From Torreya grandis (lineage: Eukaryota > Streptophyta > Pinopsida > Cupressales > Taxaceae), in NCBI GenBank assembly GCA_037957365.1, contig JARHVA010008348.1, positions 23,501 to 87,500 on the forward strand: 64,000 nucleotides of DNA, written 5' to 3'. Positions 22,955 through 35,559 of the stretch are shown here, in pieces. The translations under genes and the position numbers were made by a program. Below the pieces are notes generated by a model. The model saw only the letters and a program-made list of their open reading frames with translations. It had not been told where the DNA came from and searched no databases. How positions within the stretch are numbered: the stretch's first letter is position 1; each line of letters begins with the position of its first letter.

Positions 22955-25177
22955 TGTCTCCAAATATTACACCCTAGAAGAATTTGTTCAATCTTCTTTT
23001 AGATTTGGGCAACATGGGAACATTTCTAGGTATGTGGGTGTACCTATATTGGAAATGAGCCTCTAGATTTAAGGGATAGCTTATTGATTGTATCTTGAAA
23101 TGATTTTATCTATTATAACTAATTACATATGGGGAAAAGATTTAAATAATGCATGAATTTAACCTATTCTAAAGGAGGTGATGAACTGAATGTTCAATAT
23201 ACCTCTCAATATTAAACTCATTAGCACACTAATAGACTATGAATAGAACTAATGTAGTGTCTATAATGGTTTCTGAGTAATAATGCTTCACCTAGAGGTT
23301 AAATTTATGGACTTAAGATGGAGGTAAATGAGATTAAGCCTTGATTGGAAGCACTTACAATCAACTATCCACTCTATACCTAAGACATCAACCTTAAAAC
23401 ACACTAGATGACTTGCAAGAAAAGTTTATTAGCACTTAAAATGAACTTGGACCTATAAAGGGAAGACAACAACCATTTTTTCATATCAAAAAATACAAAA
23501 TAATAAGCATGAGATAGTAATCAACTACAAAATGCTCTTATCATTACTCTAATTGGTGAAACATATAATTTTTGGTAGAGTCTAGTCATACCAACCTAAG
23601 GGATAGATAAAAATAGCTCAAATGCCATATTTATAGAAGTAAGGGCCCTTAGAGAGAGAGAATTTTACATTCAAAGAGGAATCAAAGATCTCAACTCCAT
23701 TTCAATTGTAGTTACAACTACTTCTACAAATTATTCCCATTCAGACCTTTTGATTGATCTAGGTCACTTCAAGTGGTTACACAATTACATTATTCCCTCG
23801 TTGATGTTTTATGATGGTTATAACAATGGGGTCAAGTTGTTATTAGATGGGTCTTATCATCAAAATAATTATAACCATTATATCAATCTATTAGAACTTT
23901 GTCCTAGCACTAACTAGTCTTAACTGGTTAATCATGGTATGCAAACGTAGAGAGAAGGGTCCTTTACATGTAGCTAGCCTTGGAGATGGAACCATTAGGG
24001 TCTACGTGTATGCCTTCATGGTGACATTTGAAATGATAGATCTTATTAAAATTAGATTATTATTAAACTCATCCCCATGTTCATAAGTCCACTATAGATG
24101 GAAAACTAATCTTAGACTATTGGTTTTCCTATAATCATTATATTGATGTAGACCTATAAACTTCAAAGTCCCTTTTTTAGATCCAAATAGGTCCAAATAG
24201 ACCAAGTATGTCATTAAAAGAACTAAAGATTCACCATATTCATGGGTCCCTTTAAGAATAGTTAACACATTCATAAAATGAACCCTACAAGCTATAAAAG
24301 GATGAACTAAAGGTCCATATTCAGATTTAATGGCATCCCTTTATGTTTTCTATACCTAACTGTAAGGCTATGTCCATTCCTTATCATTTGATTTTCATGA
24401 CATCTACATGTCTTTCACTAGTCATTTAAACCTAAATAGATATTTTATGAAGTTTAAACTTAAAATTAGCATGAACATCTTATATTTTAGGCCCAACTTT
24501 GAAGATGTATATCATAAGCTAGAAATCTTGTACGAGTGTGAAATTTATAGATCAAGATCCTGGTATGAAGAAATCCATGGCACTATAAGCTTTTGGTTTT
24601 TGAGGATTTTTGACGTTCACTTATAAAATTCACAATAAATATGACTAGTGTGTTTCCATGTGATGTGCAGGATGGCCTAGCCCTTTAGACTCAATGAGCT
24701 GAAATTTGAAGGCTTAGATCTCAAGATAGAAGCTCATCAAGATAAGAAACTTGTAAAGAATTATCTTGAAACTAAGGATATTGATCATGCATGGTTTTAT
24801 GGTCATGTGAGTATTTTTTATAATATTTATAAATTTCACAAGAAATTTGTCCATTTTGGATCTTCATGATGTCTTGATGATATTTTGGCTTCCAAAGCTT
24901 ATTCTTGAGCTACTACTTGACCTTTGAAAGATTGAATGAACTTCTTGAGGATTTTACAAACTCTTTCCATGATCCTAACTGATTGGACACCATGAAAACC
25001 TACAACTTACATATATGACCCTAAAATGACCCATTAGACACTAAATGACACAAGGACTGAGCTAGACTATGACCACATATAGAATGGAATATGAAATTAC
25101 ATCAAATGAACTACAACATACCCATGACATTATAAAAAATCCCCTATATAAGATTGTAACTATAGGGGGTTGACCCA
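22955..25177 (-). repeat. 3' LTR of element B
   Basis: The low end begins TGTCTCCAAAT on the plus strand, matching TGTCACCAAAT at 48641. The match continues to 23407 (homologue 49093). The upper end is set by TGACCCA followed by TTTTTGCCT, a short polypurine tract on the minus strand. The length of about 2.2 kb is typical of this group. A TATATAAG motif (25145-25152) lies near the minus-strand start. No coding sequence. Confidence 0.75.
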
Positions 25178-25439
25178 TTTTTGCCTAAGGTAAAAATAAT
25201 CAACATCTTTAGTAATTTACTAAGGGTGGTATGCTTGTTATGCCATGACAAGTTGCCTAATCCTATCCATTGGGCTAGGGAGTCACATGTACAATAGGTT
25301 TGACATATAAACTACCTCTAAAATGCACTGAACAATAGAAAATAATAGGAAGAAAAAAAAGTCAAGAAACACACATGTACTTAAGAGTACTTACTAGAGC
25401 ACAACACAATAAGAAAGGAAACACACACCTAATCTAATA

Positions 25440-26640
25440 TTTATAAAACTAACCTGTAGTTCTCAATGACAAGGTTTCAATTGTATCCCATTCACAGGGA
25501 TAGGTAACTCTTCTCCATTCATCCTTGCTTACTAAAAAGTGTTTATTTTCTTTAAATTGATGATGATATATGGTCTGATGTCACCTTCTTAAAATGGTCT
25601 TCAAGTTACCTTTTTGTCAAAATACCTCTTCATTAGTACTTGGTGATGCTCCATAGCTTGATGAGATTTATCTCTAGTCTCTTGAAACTCCATTAACTCT
25701 ATAAATATCACCTCCATCAGGGTATTTTCAACCACATTAGTTGATGTGCTAACTCTAACGTAGGAATATTTTAAGAGATAAACAACCTAGCTTCCCTTCC
25801 ATAGACAAACACAAAAGTAAAATTCCATGCTGACCTCTTGGTAATTATCCTATCAACCCATAAGGTTATCTTGAATTTAGTGTGCCATGCTCTTTGGTTA
25901 TGCTCCAAGTTTCTATTGATGATGTTTATTATATTATTATTAGTAGATTTAGCCAACCCATTACCTTGAGGGTAATAGTTTGATGAAGTGCTCAATAATA
26001 TAACATTACTATTTGTCCAATCAACTATCCTAGCACTCATAAAATCAAGAACATTATGTAAAATAATAGTAGGAGTGTCAAACCTTGTTATGATTCTCTC
26101 ATATAGCTCAAAGGTAGTATTATCATTATCTTTGTTCAATTATATTACCTTGACCCATCTTGTAAAATATTCAATTATTGTGAGTATCCATTTATGAGCA
26201 ACACTTGATAGGGGATTTGTCATCCAATGAAATATATAACCCATTGCACGAAAGGTTGGCCTACTTGAATAGGCTTTAAAGGAAGAGATAAGATTATATT
26301 TTACTACAAATAGAGTAAATTTTACACACCTTCTCACCTAAGCATGGCAATCCTTAAAGAGGCTAGGCCAATAATAACCTTCCCTCATGATCTTGGTAGC
26401 TATGGTTTTTGGAGACAAAGGACCTCCTACTATCCCATCATGGAACTTCTGAAGCAACACTCCAAACTGATCATTATCAATGCATATCAATAGCACACCA
26501 TTGATGTCCCTCATAAAAATCACACCATACACAAGGTAAAAGGGAATATATTGTAATATAAAATATCTCCTTTGTGACCTACTCATATTATTAGGATACA
26601 CACCATTTTGATGAAATTTGATCACATCCTATGTCTAGCT
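25440..26640 (-). pseudogene. Element B integrase (decayed)
   Basis: The zinc-binding part is at about 26338-26625 (HDGIVGGPLSPKT, then GYYWPSLFKDCH). The core at 25771-26337 includes YFTRWVKV, ERIITRFDTPT, and STSSNYYPQGNGLAKSTN. In the last motif the catalytic Glu reads Lys, and the Asp of the middle motif is replaced (IILHNVLDF). The C-terminal domain runs to about 25450 and ends with a CEWDTIETLSLR-like segment. It is close to element D's integrase in motif wording. Confidence 0.88.
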
Positions 26641-26699
26641 TTGTGGAGGAAATGAAATAGTTGATTGGGAATAATCATGATTCACTAGAGCCTCTTCCT

Positions 26700-27150
26700 T
26701 TGAATCATGAATATTTTAAGCCTAGATGTTTACAAATTCCTTTACCCCTTATTAATTTTGTTACCTTGATGTCAACATCATATTCCATTACTTTAGTGAT
26801 CCACCCTCCCCTCTTTCACTAAGATGTTTTCTCAAAAGAAACCCTTTGGTAGTAGGTTGAGGGACCATAACATGAATATTATTATTTAAAACCATATGTT
26901 TGAACTTCTTTATTCTATTTACAATATTAAGGACTTGTTTCTCTACAAAGTTGTACTTAACTTCATAATATTCTAAACCTTGACTAAATAATGTCAATGG
27001 ATTCAGACGTTCATCATTCTTTTTCATTAGCATGGTTGAGATAGTATCAAGGTTAGAAAATGAGTAAAAAAAGAAGTATTTAGTAAAATTAGGATTCACA
27101 AGAGTAGGAAATTCTATAATTGCTTTCTTTATGGCCTCGAACTTGATTTT
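26700..27150 (-). pseudogene. Element B RNase H (decayed)
   Basis: 26788-27099 on the minus strand is open and reads LNPNFTKYFFFYSF, then ISTMLMKKNDE, FFSQ-like LTLFSQGL, YEVKYNFVEKQ, and a GFLLRKHLSER end. This is the canonical RNase H that follows RT in Ty3 elements. The first catalytic position, normally D in the LxxDAS-type segment, is lost. Confidence 0.85.
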
Positions 27151-27533
27151 ACTCTCTTTGTTTTAGGAAAAGACTTGGTTCTTCTTGAGCATAGTTGTGA
27201 TAGGTTTCACCAAAGATGCAAAACTAGGTATGAATCTCCTTAAAAAAATTATCTTGCCTAAGAAAATTTGAAGACCTTTCTTATGCAAGGGAAATGATAT
27301 ACCTAGAATAGATTCTATCCTCTAAGGATCAATAGTAAAACCATCCTTAGAAACAATATGTCCTAAGAGATTACCTTTATGAACAATAAATATGCACATC
27401 TTTGGATTAAAAGATAATCCATATTTCCTACTTCTTTCAAAAACTTATCTTAAGTGTTGCATGTGTTCATTAACATCTTTAGAAAATATTATTATCTCAT
27501 CTAGTTAAACCAATGGTATCTCATTGATTAAAC
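27151..27533 (-). pseudogene. Element B reverse transcriptase, C-terminal part
   Basis: On the minus strand from 27533 this reads INEIPLV, then a broken YLDD box (stop-LDE), VNEHMQHL, VFERSRKYGLSFNPK, GNLLGHIVSKDG, and FLGKIIFLRRFIPSF. The last Asp of the catalytic box is Glu and the Tyr codon is a stop. Element A inserted just upstream; the N-terminal half is at 44797-45330. Confidence 0.9.
27529..27533. repeat. Target-site duplication of element A (left copy)
   Basis: TAAAC, repeated at 44792-44796 on the far side of element A. Confidence 0.92.
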
Positions 27534-28913
27534 TATTTCATGTAAATTTTTGCTTTAAGTTATAAGAAAGAGAGAAAAGAAACTTGATATGCATATGGTT
27601 AAAAAACCTATTTGTTTCTGTGTAATTGAATTAAAAAATTGTGAAGAGATCCTCTTTGGCTTGGGAGGAAAACCTATAGATAAGAAAGCACTAAAGCAAA
27701 ATTATTTGTTAGATAGATAGTTAGGTGGATTGCCTAGCAATATCTAGATCCTAAAAGTGAGATCTTCCTTAAGTGTTCTCAATCCACATGTTTTAAAATA
27801 ATTAAGTTCACAAAATTGGAAAGAAGGTACTTGCATAAATAATCAAAAGTTACCAATATTAAACATAACAATGCTTGATTAGAAAATAGACTAAAATTGA
27901 TTAAATTAATGATATACTAATTAATACTAGTGGTAAGGGGTTCAAATATGATTTAGAAAATATGAAATAGGTCTATGGACAAGAAAGAACATAGAAGACT
28001 AGGTTTGGTTGAAGGTAGATGGGTGAAAATAGCTTGATGGTTTTCACTACCATAGTGACCATCGATAGTTAAGGTGACCATCGGTAGTTAAGGTGACCAT
28101 CAGTAGTCAAGCTGATCATCGGTGGTTGGCTAGACTATCGGTGGTTGAGTCAAATATTAATGGTTACTATGTAAGATCTAGAATTTAATTGCTAAATAAT
28201 AGGATCTAAACTATGGATTCCAAGAGATGGGCAAGGGTTGGGTTGATTATGAAATAGAAATAGAGTAAATAAATATTAACAAATAAGTAGTTATCTTACT
28301 AAAAGTTGATTGGGTGAGTGGTTAAATAAATTAACCTATTGGTGGAATCTAGGTAGAATATGGTATAGTAATGATACTCAAGAATTTTATTTAGAGGTGA
28401 CACTAAGTCATCTCTCAATGTAATGGTGGAATTATTAATGATACTTAATAATATTGGTATCATTGATTGACCTACACAATAAAACTATTGAATCCTTGAG
28501 CTCTTAATAATTATTGTATATGGTTTTGACCTCATAGGATCCTTTATTCTTATAGGCACAAGCAAGAGGTGGAAGTCAATGTGCAACTAGGTCATCTAAA
28601 TATAATTTATCCATACAAAGTCTCACAATAAGATTTGGATGAGATATATTTAGAAAATCTTGATAGATGGTTACATGTTGTTGGTAAGGAGGTGTATCCT
28701 AACCATCAATGGTTAGGGTTTCCCAGGGGTGACCATCGATGGTTATGTCCCCAAAGGAAAAGGTCCTAAAGCTAGGTTGAGTTGGTTTGTAAAATTGATT
28801 GTAGATGAGCTTGGTTAGTGTAGATTGGTGTAGACTGGTCCTAAGAGAGTCCTAAGTAATCTATGGGTTTGTTAACATTCAAAATCATAGTGTGCAAATT
28901 TTTGGTGTCTACA
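27534..28913 (-). repeat. 3' LTR of element A
   Basis: It matches 43439-44791. The plus strand starts TATTTCATG (TGTTTCATG in the other copy) and ends TGTCTACA. The adjoining 28914-28926 is pyrimidine-rich, giving a minus-strand polypurine tract AAAATGGGAAAAA. A 19-bp tandem array is at 28055-28168. Confidence 0.92.
28055..28168. repeat. Six-copy 19-bp tandem array in element A LTR
   Basis: Six units of 19 bases start at 28055 with forms of GTGACCATCGATAGTTAAG. Later units drift to ACTATCGGTGGTTGAG and AATATTAATGGTTACT. A diverged version is in the other LTR at about 43960-44060. The core ACCATCGATGGT is palindromic and recurs outside the array. Confidence 0.8.
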
Positions 28914-30781
28914 TTTTTCCCATTTTTGTTATGCAACATGTTTGAATGAGATGAAAAACAAAAATGGAGTATGGATCAAAGGTTTAGTTTTCATGAGAGT
29001 AGGAGGAGGTGTTCCCCCTAAAATTAAGAGTTTGATGAGGTGAAGCCAATATTAGGTCAGGGTTTGACAAAAGGTTTATGGTGAGTCATGAGGTGGTGAT
29101 GTGAGGTTGGGCATTTGAGACATAAACATATGCACAAAATGTGACTATTTATGATTGGTCAAGATCATGTAAAGACTAAAGATGTCAATGTTGGTAAAAA
29201 TAAGGGTTAATTATAGAAGTAAAAGTGATAGAGTAACCAATCTAAAGTGTTAAGCATGGTTGATCGAGTGACTATATGTGTCATCTAGATAGGATCAGTG
29301 TTGGGTACAAGTGTCTAAGGTAGGAAGTGCTCATATGAAACAACAATAATATGATTGGTTAGGTCATGCACTAGGTGGTGTAAATTCAAATGGTCAACAT
29401 GGTAAAATGGTTAATGTGGTCAAATGGACCATGCAAGGTCATCTTAAAATGAGTGAGTAATCCAAGTCAAAAATGGCTAGCATCGAGGTGGATGTCATCA
29501 AAAGGTGGGTCAAAGAAAGGTAATCTCAAAATTCTAAGTTCTAGTTGAAGTGAGATTAGGTTATCTCTAAGGTTAAGCACCTAGTTGGGGGGATTTTAAA
29601 AATTTAAAAGGTTGGGGACTCTAGCCATTGATGGTCAGAGTTCTTAGGGTCAAATTTTGGTGGTTACCCTAAGCATTGATAGTTAAGGGAAACACTAAAA
29701 ATTTAGGGATAAAAAGTAAAATGTGAAATAAATTTTACCATTATGCTTTGGAATTTTTTCTCTCTGGTGATTTTTTACATTTGGTATCTTAAATTTGGTT
29801 GTGGAGAGGATAGGATTTTCTAGACCACATGATTATTGAGGTGTCAAGTTTGACTATGGAGATTGATATTTAAGTGGACCAGATGGAGGGTGGACAAAGA
29901 TGTGGTTGGATAGGAAGGATAGGGATTTAACCATGGTAGTACTCATGTAATGAGGTAGGAGGTGTGCTAAATTTTATAGCTTAGTTGATTTGATTGGATT
30001 ACGATTGGGATTGGTATGGTATTAGGAATTTATTCTGAGCTATGATGCCCTAATGTCTATTTTTTATAAAATTGGGTAAATGAAGTGATATAATTGAGGG
30101 TAAAAGGGTAGTTTAGGCAAGTAAAGGGTGATAGATTAGGTTTACGTAATTTTTGTGTTATTTTTGATATTTTGTTGTAAAATTTGTGAGGTATAGGGTT
30201 GAAAGTTATACCATTGGTAGTCACACATAGTGACCATCAGTGGTTGATCCCAACCATTTATAATCAACCCTAGGGGACTGCTAATGGTTTAATGAACCAT
30301 CAACAATCCAAGGGTTGAGGTTTTATTTTGAAAATTGTATGAGATGTTTAAGGGATGAGTGAAGTACTAAATAAAATAATTTAAGAGTGTAGAGTTATAA
30401 ATGTTAGGGAAGGTTTAGGATGTTAAAGTGGTAATAATGATTGATAGTTTGATATTGATAGGGTGTTAAAATGACATTATTTTTATAAGATTCATGTTAG
30501 TTAGAGGTGGAGTAGGGTTTTGTGATAGAATAATATAGCTTGAAAAGGGATGTAATTAAGATGTAGAGTGTCTAGGGTATTTTTAGATCATAAATGCAAG
30601 TGGGTAGGTTGAAAAAAAGAGTAAGAACAAGTTGGTACTTAGCTCAAGGAGGAAAAATAAGTGTGCATGCTAATATGATCATTTTTTAGGCAAGTGAGTA
30701 AATCTAGATATGGGACCAGGTCCCATAAATATTTATATAGGTATATGATGGTATGATGGATGGCAAGTGGTGTTAAATAAA
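28914..30781 (-). other. Element A 3' non-coding region, proximal to the LTR
   Basis: No domain is visible on either strand. Single copies of the ACCAT(C/T)(A/G)(A/G)TGGT-type motif recur at about 29620-29690 and 30210-30310. Confidence 0.5.
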
Positions 30782-31660
30782 GGAGGTTAGCCTAGGGGCT
30801 ATGAGGCATTATCATCACTTACCTCAAGATGCAGTGATGATCATGGCTCTCATTAAGAGATGGGATCTAGCCATGAATACTTTCATGTTTCCCATTAGAG
30901 AGATGAGCATCCTACTAGAGTATGTGCATTATATTACATTATTATTGATTTATGAAGACTTAATCTACCATATATAGAGAAAGAAACAATACTAATACAT
31001 GGATTAGATTTAAGGCAAGGATAAGGAGTAGGAAAGATTTCATATGGGTGGCATGCACTATAGGCCATTATACCAGATTAAACCAATGAATAAGTTCCTA
31101 ATGATGATAATGATGATGATGGGGATATCCTACATTTCCCTTCTTGATTTAAGTAGTGGTTGATTCTCATATCTACTGCTAGGGGTGATAGGAGAGATGT
31201 TGTTAGGGAGGACTATGTTTGGGTGGGATCCTATTTTATTGGTGTAGATCTATTAAAATCTCTAGGATTTTCATACACATAGGTGGTATGGGATTAGTGT
31301 TTAGTTCATACTCCAATTCTAGGTGTACAAGAATATTAGAGTTATTAAACCACTAGGGATCCCATAGGATGGATTTATACTTACATACTATAGGGTAGGC
31401 TTTATGTGATGGAGAGGTGATTTGGCATTGATAAGGGTTGGTGGAGGTGCCTAAAATATAGAGTGGTTTAAAGACACCCTAGATGGGTTAGTGGTTGGTG
31501 ATGTGGTGTGGAGACCTCACTTGAGCTAGCCAATTTGGTCAAGATATAGGTATGACACTTTATTGCTCAGAGCTAGTGGTGGATTTAGGGGAGATGAGAG
31601 GGTGAGACTAAACTCATCCCAGTTGATAGATTTTGGACATAGTTTGGATTGATACAAGGG
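30782..31660 (+). pseudogene. Plant mobile domain (PMD) remnant, antisense within element A
   Basis: The frame beginning near 30782 reads SLGAMRHYHHLPQDAVMI, then MALIKRWDLAMNTFMFP, then IREMSILLEYVHYITLLL, up to a stop at 30977. This has the spacing of the PMD opening: a helix, D-x-x-L-I-x-A-L-x-x-R-W, T-x-T-F-x-F-P-x-G-E-M-x-x-T-L-x-D-V, then a leucine-rich helix. Past stops and shifts, 31390-31520 reads WFKDTLDGLVVGDVVWRPH, fitting the later PMD block before a W-x-P-Y/H motif. A DERVRLNSSQL segment near 31590 is a weaker match. PMD is known from MAIN/MAIL proteins and from plant transposable elements. It lies opposite to A's gag-pol, so it was probably expressed from an antisense promoter or captured. 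Confidence 0.65.
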
Positions 31661-32499
31661 ATCCCACTTAATTTACATTAATATAGGAGGGAGGATGTAA
31701 ATTTCTTACTCCCAAAGTTATAGCCAAAGGAGGTTATCTTGGACTATGAGGAGTTACTAATGACAGCTTTCATTATTGAATCTAGTGTGGTAGATGGATA
31801 TGCAGCTTGGTACCAAGTAAGATATGCAACTAATAATTTTGAATGGTGGATGGGGGATAGCATCCCATGGATGTGGACCCTATAGGGGCACCAATATAGG
31901 GTGTTCAGGCAATAATGACACTGGCAGTAGTACAAGCTTAGATCATAGGTTTATAGGGATAGGTAGCCTCCTTATAGGCTCAAGTTATCACCTTACATGG
32001 GCAAGATATGATGTTGATAGGTGATCATGATTTAGTTAGGCCCCCTTTTGTTTTAGTGACTCAAAAGAGAGATTCTTTGAGATAAGGGGAAATAATAACC
32101 ATAGTAGTAGTAGGAAGACCACCTAACATAGTGTTAAGGATATGATATCTAGCCATTATTGAGGAGCTAAGGTACTACAAAGAAATGGTGTTGGCATAGT
32201 TGCCTATATAATTGAGATACAAGGAGAATAGGTCCATTTTGGTAGGGGCTTCTTTGATAGCTACTCTAAGATAGTGGGCCTCCAAGCCAAGTAGGGATAA
32301 CATGGGGGCCACCACCAGATGAGAGTGTAGATACAAGTACAAGTATAGGTATAAGTGGGGCTAGTAGTGGTGGTGCCCTATGGGCATGATTTACATATTT
32401 TTTGATATGTTGGTAGAGATAGGTATACATTATTTTGACACCAGCCAACATGATGATACAAAAAGATGTATATGTTTTGAGAGATATTTTAGACATTGT

Positions 32500-33110
32500 T
32501 ATAGGTATTATTTATGATGGCATGATGTATATGATGATGATGTATGGTTTATGATGTATGTTTATGATTGATGTTTTACATGATAATGTGGATATTCATG
32601 TTTATGCTTATGGTTGATGATCTATGGTTTCTTTCAAATGCTTTATGAGGTGTTGACTCAGTAGCTTAGACATATGATGTTTTGAAAGATGGTTATGATG
32701 CTCTAATTTTGTTCATAGATGTGATAGGATGTGCTATGGATGGATATATGTCATATGATAATGTGATCATAATGAATTTTTTTATGTTGTAATTGATGTT
32801 ATAAGATGAATTGTTGTGATGTGATGGTTAATAAATAGATAGGTAGATTATATATGATATGGTTCATGACGTTTTGATGATTGATTTTATTGATGTTTAT
32901 GATGATGAACATTGTAATGAAGGTTGTTTATGATATGATATATGTTATCATGATGTCTTAATGGTAGATGGATAGGATGATTTTTATGATATGATGTGAT
33001 GTGATGTAATTTTATGGTGTTTTGATCGTATATAGTTATATGATATGTGGTTTATGGATATAGTTCATAATGTTGCATTTGTTCTTTGATATTTGTTGTT
33101 TATGATCATG
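32500..33110. repeat. Low-complexity TGATG/ATGATATG-rich tract
   Basis: About 600 bases dominated by TATGATG, TGATGTATATG and similar units with almost no C. It is not a clean tandem repeat. It would be a strand-asymmetric purine/T-rich stretch. Confidence 0.7.
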
Positions 33111-33720
33111 GAGATAAAATGTGAACATGGTTAAGGATGTAATGAGAATACATAAAGTAAGTAGCTAACAAAATAAATGTAAATAAAGTGATAAGAATCA
33201 TGAGACATACATCTACATGAACCAATAAAAGATAAGAAAAGAAATATGAGGACTTTTTATTGGTAAGGACAAAAAGAAAACCCAAATTTGGATTGGCTCA
33301 ATGAAAATAAGCCTTTAAAATACTTTGCATTATCATACTTAGGTTGATAAATGGGTATCTTGATCACATTATGTCAATTAAGCTCATAGTCCCACACATA
33401 TGATATATAGAGGGAGTATGGGTGAAACTAGAACCTTTATGTGAAACTAGCATGCCTCTTATGTAGGATTCCAATAGGATAGTAAAAGCAAGTCTATGCT
33501 CAAATATAAATTATATTGTGATCAATGCAAGAAGTCTATTGAGGAGTGTCGATTGTGGATTTCTAATATAATTTATTTTATGAGAGTTGATTGTGGCATT
33601 TCTCATTATTGTTGCTTTTACTTATGGGTTTTTCACTACTTGTGATTGTGCTCTAGGGTTGTGGAAGCTGATCAATGAGGGAAGCTTCCAAGAAATTGAT
33701 AGCTTTGACAAGTGCTTTAC

Positions 33721-33865
33721 TTATCCATCCTTCAAGGGAGTGGTCTAAGTTTATATTCTTAATTCAAATGGTTTTTATAGTTATCCTTTGAGGGAGTAGT
33801 CTACCTTACATTTTTGCAATTTTGAATAAGTTTTTAATAGCTACCCTTCAAAGGAGCAGTCTGTG
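33721..33865. repeat. 60-bp tandem repeat, 2.4 copies
   Basis: Units start at 33721, 33781 and 33841, each carrying a TTATCC/CTACCC start, an AGGGAGTAGTCT-like core and a TTTTTATAG end. Confidence 0.7.
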
Positions 33866-34239
33866 AATGCTAAAAATGACCCATGATTTGTTTTTGACTT
33901 TGATATTACTTTTGATTTTATTTGTTGTTTATTGACATAAAATTTATCATACATTCTCAAGGGGTTACCATCATGAAGGTAAGACAAAGATCACAAGAAG
34001 GTTAAATAGGTGAAAAGAAGATTAGGTGATAATGACCATAGGAACTAATCCTAAGGAGAGATGGGAAGTACAATGAAAATCATAGCATGAGTAGATTCAT
34101 GGTATCCATAGGTAAATATTAGGCTATGATTGTGATGGATAATCACATGATTTATCTATAGTCAATATTCCCTAAGAAGAGGTAAAATGAATGTGGTTAT
34201 AGGGGATGAGCTTTAGTTAGACAAACAATGATTGTGACC

Positions 34240-35290
34240 CCTCATCAACAATAGAAAGGATGTAAATGTGAAGTGTTAACAGGCTCAAGTTCTAGTTTGT
34301 CTTTGATAGAGGATAAATGATAAGCTCATAATCCATATTTATGGGTTATGATGTACGATCTAAGCTAATTTAAGGAAAATTTACCCCTTTTTCTTATCTC
34401 CATATTAGTTACATGTTGATTTCCCTTGAGAATGAGATCTCTAATGTTAAATTCTTATACTTTCAAGTGTTTGTTATAAACAAGCTTGATTTATTCTTGA
34501 TAGACATGAATATGGGAAATAGCAACCAAATGACACTCATCAAGTAGCTCAAGTTTGGCTAAACATTCTTGATGATAATCATCTTCCAAAATAAGTTCAC
34601 ATAAAGATATGCAAAGTGAAGGTATTTAGACTCCAAGGGATAGTAAAAACTAGGCTCCAATCACTAGAGAAAAAGGTGTATCACCTATAGGAGTATGGAT
34701 TCTAGTACGATATGCCCATAAGGCAAAAAGGATGTTCAACTACCAATCCTGACATGAGTCATTAACCAGTTTGGTAAGCATATTGTTAATGGTTTTGTTA
34801 GAGGCCTCTACTTGTACATTTTCTTGTGGATGATAAGGTGATGAAAAGATTAGTTTAATTCCAAATACATCATAAATACCTTGAACTTATTTATTTTTGA
34901 AGGATTTTTCATTGTCAATGATGATCTTATGGGGAACACCAAAGTGGCAAATGATGTGATGGGTGATAAAATCAAAAATATTTTTAGTTTTTATCAAGAT
35001 AAGAGGAATAGCCTCCACCCATTTGGTAAAATATTTATTCATGATGATGATAGAATGATGTCACTATGAAGAGTGGGTATTTATTTCACCAATAAGGTCT
35101 TTACCCCATTATGAAAAATGCTAGAAGTTGGTGAAAATTTGAAGGCTATGGTTGGGTGCATGGTGTAAATTAGCATGTTGTTGACACTTGACACACTTTT
35201 TCACAGAATCATAATATTCTTGATTAAGGGTAGGCTAGTAATAGCCTAGGTGGAGGATATTCTTATCCATAGTGCGTTAACTAAAGTGGA
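34240..35290 (-). pseudogene. Element A integrase (decayed)
   Basis: The zinc-binding part near 35150-35240 reads LGYYWPTLNQEYYDSVKKCVKCQQHANLHH with both Cys kept. The core has DLIGEIN (about 35090), HFGVPHKIIIDNEKSF (about 34890-34940) and YHPQENVQVEASNKTI (about 34780-34830), so all three catalytic acids (D, D, E) are retained despite scattered stops. The C-terminal domain ends near 34240 with a PVNTSHLHPFY segment. It is the best-preserved catalytic triad among the integrases in this window. Confidence 0.88.
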
Positions 35291-35559
35291 CCCCATAGAT
35301 ACCATCATGCATTTCCTTGATAGCATGAGAGGCTTTTGGACCACAGAGGGAATAATTAAGGATATCATCAAAGCTACATTTATAATGTATTCTTCCCATA
35401 ATGGTATAGTGGGAGGTGATCTAAATAAATGCTTGATGGACATTGCTAGAGAGGCTAGAGGGAACTATGCCAAGGTTAATGTAGTAAAAGGTTTATTGAT
35501 ATCAAAGGTCAGACTAGATTTCCTCCACACAAAAATTAGCTAGAGCATCTGGTTTGATG

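Larger units (their letters stand above)
31661..34239 (-). other. Element A 3' non-coding region, distal part
   Basis: This runs from the PMD remnant to the end of integrase. The plus strand at 31660-32480 may hold the decayed C-terminal part of the PMD gene, but no motif is secure. ORFs at 31744-31935 (minus) and 31824-32024 (plus) overlap each other and have no recognisable domain. It contains the two repeats listed next. Confidence 0.45.
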
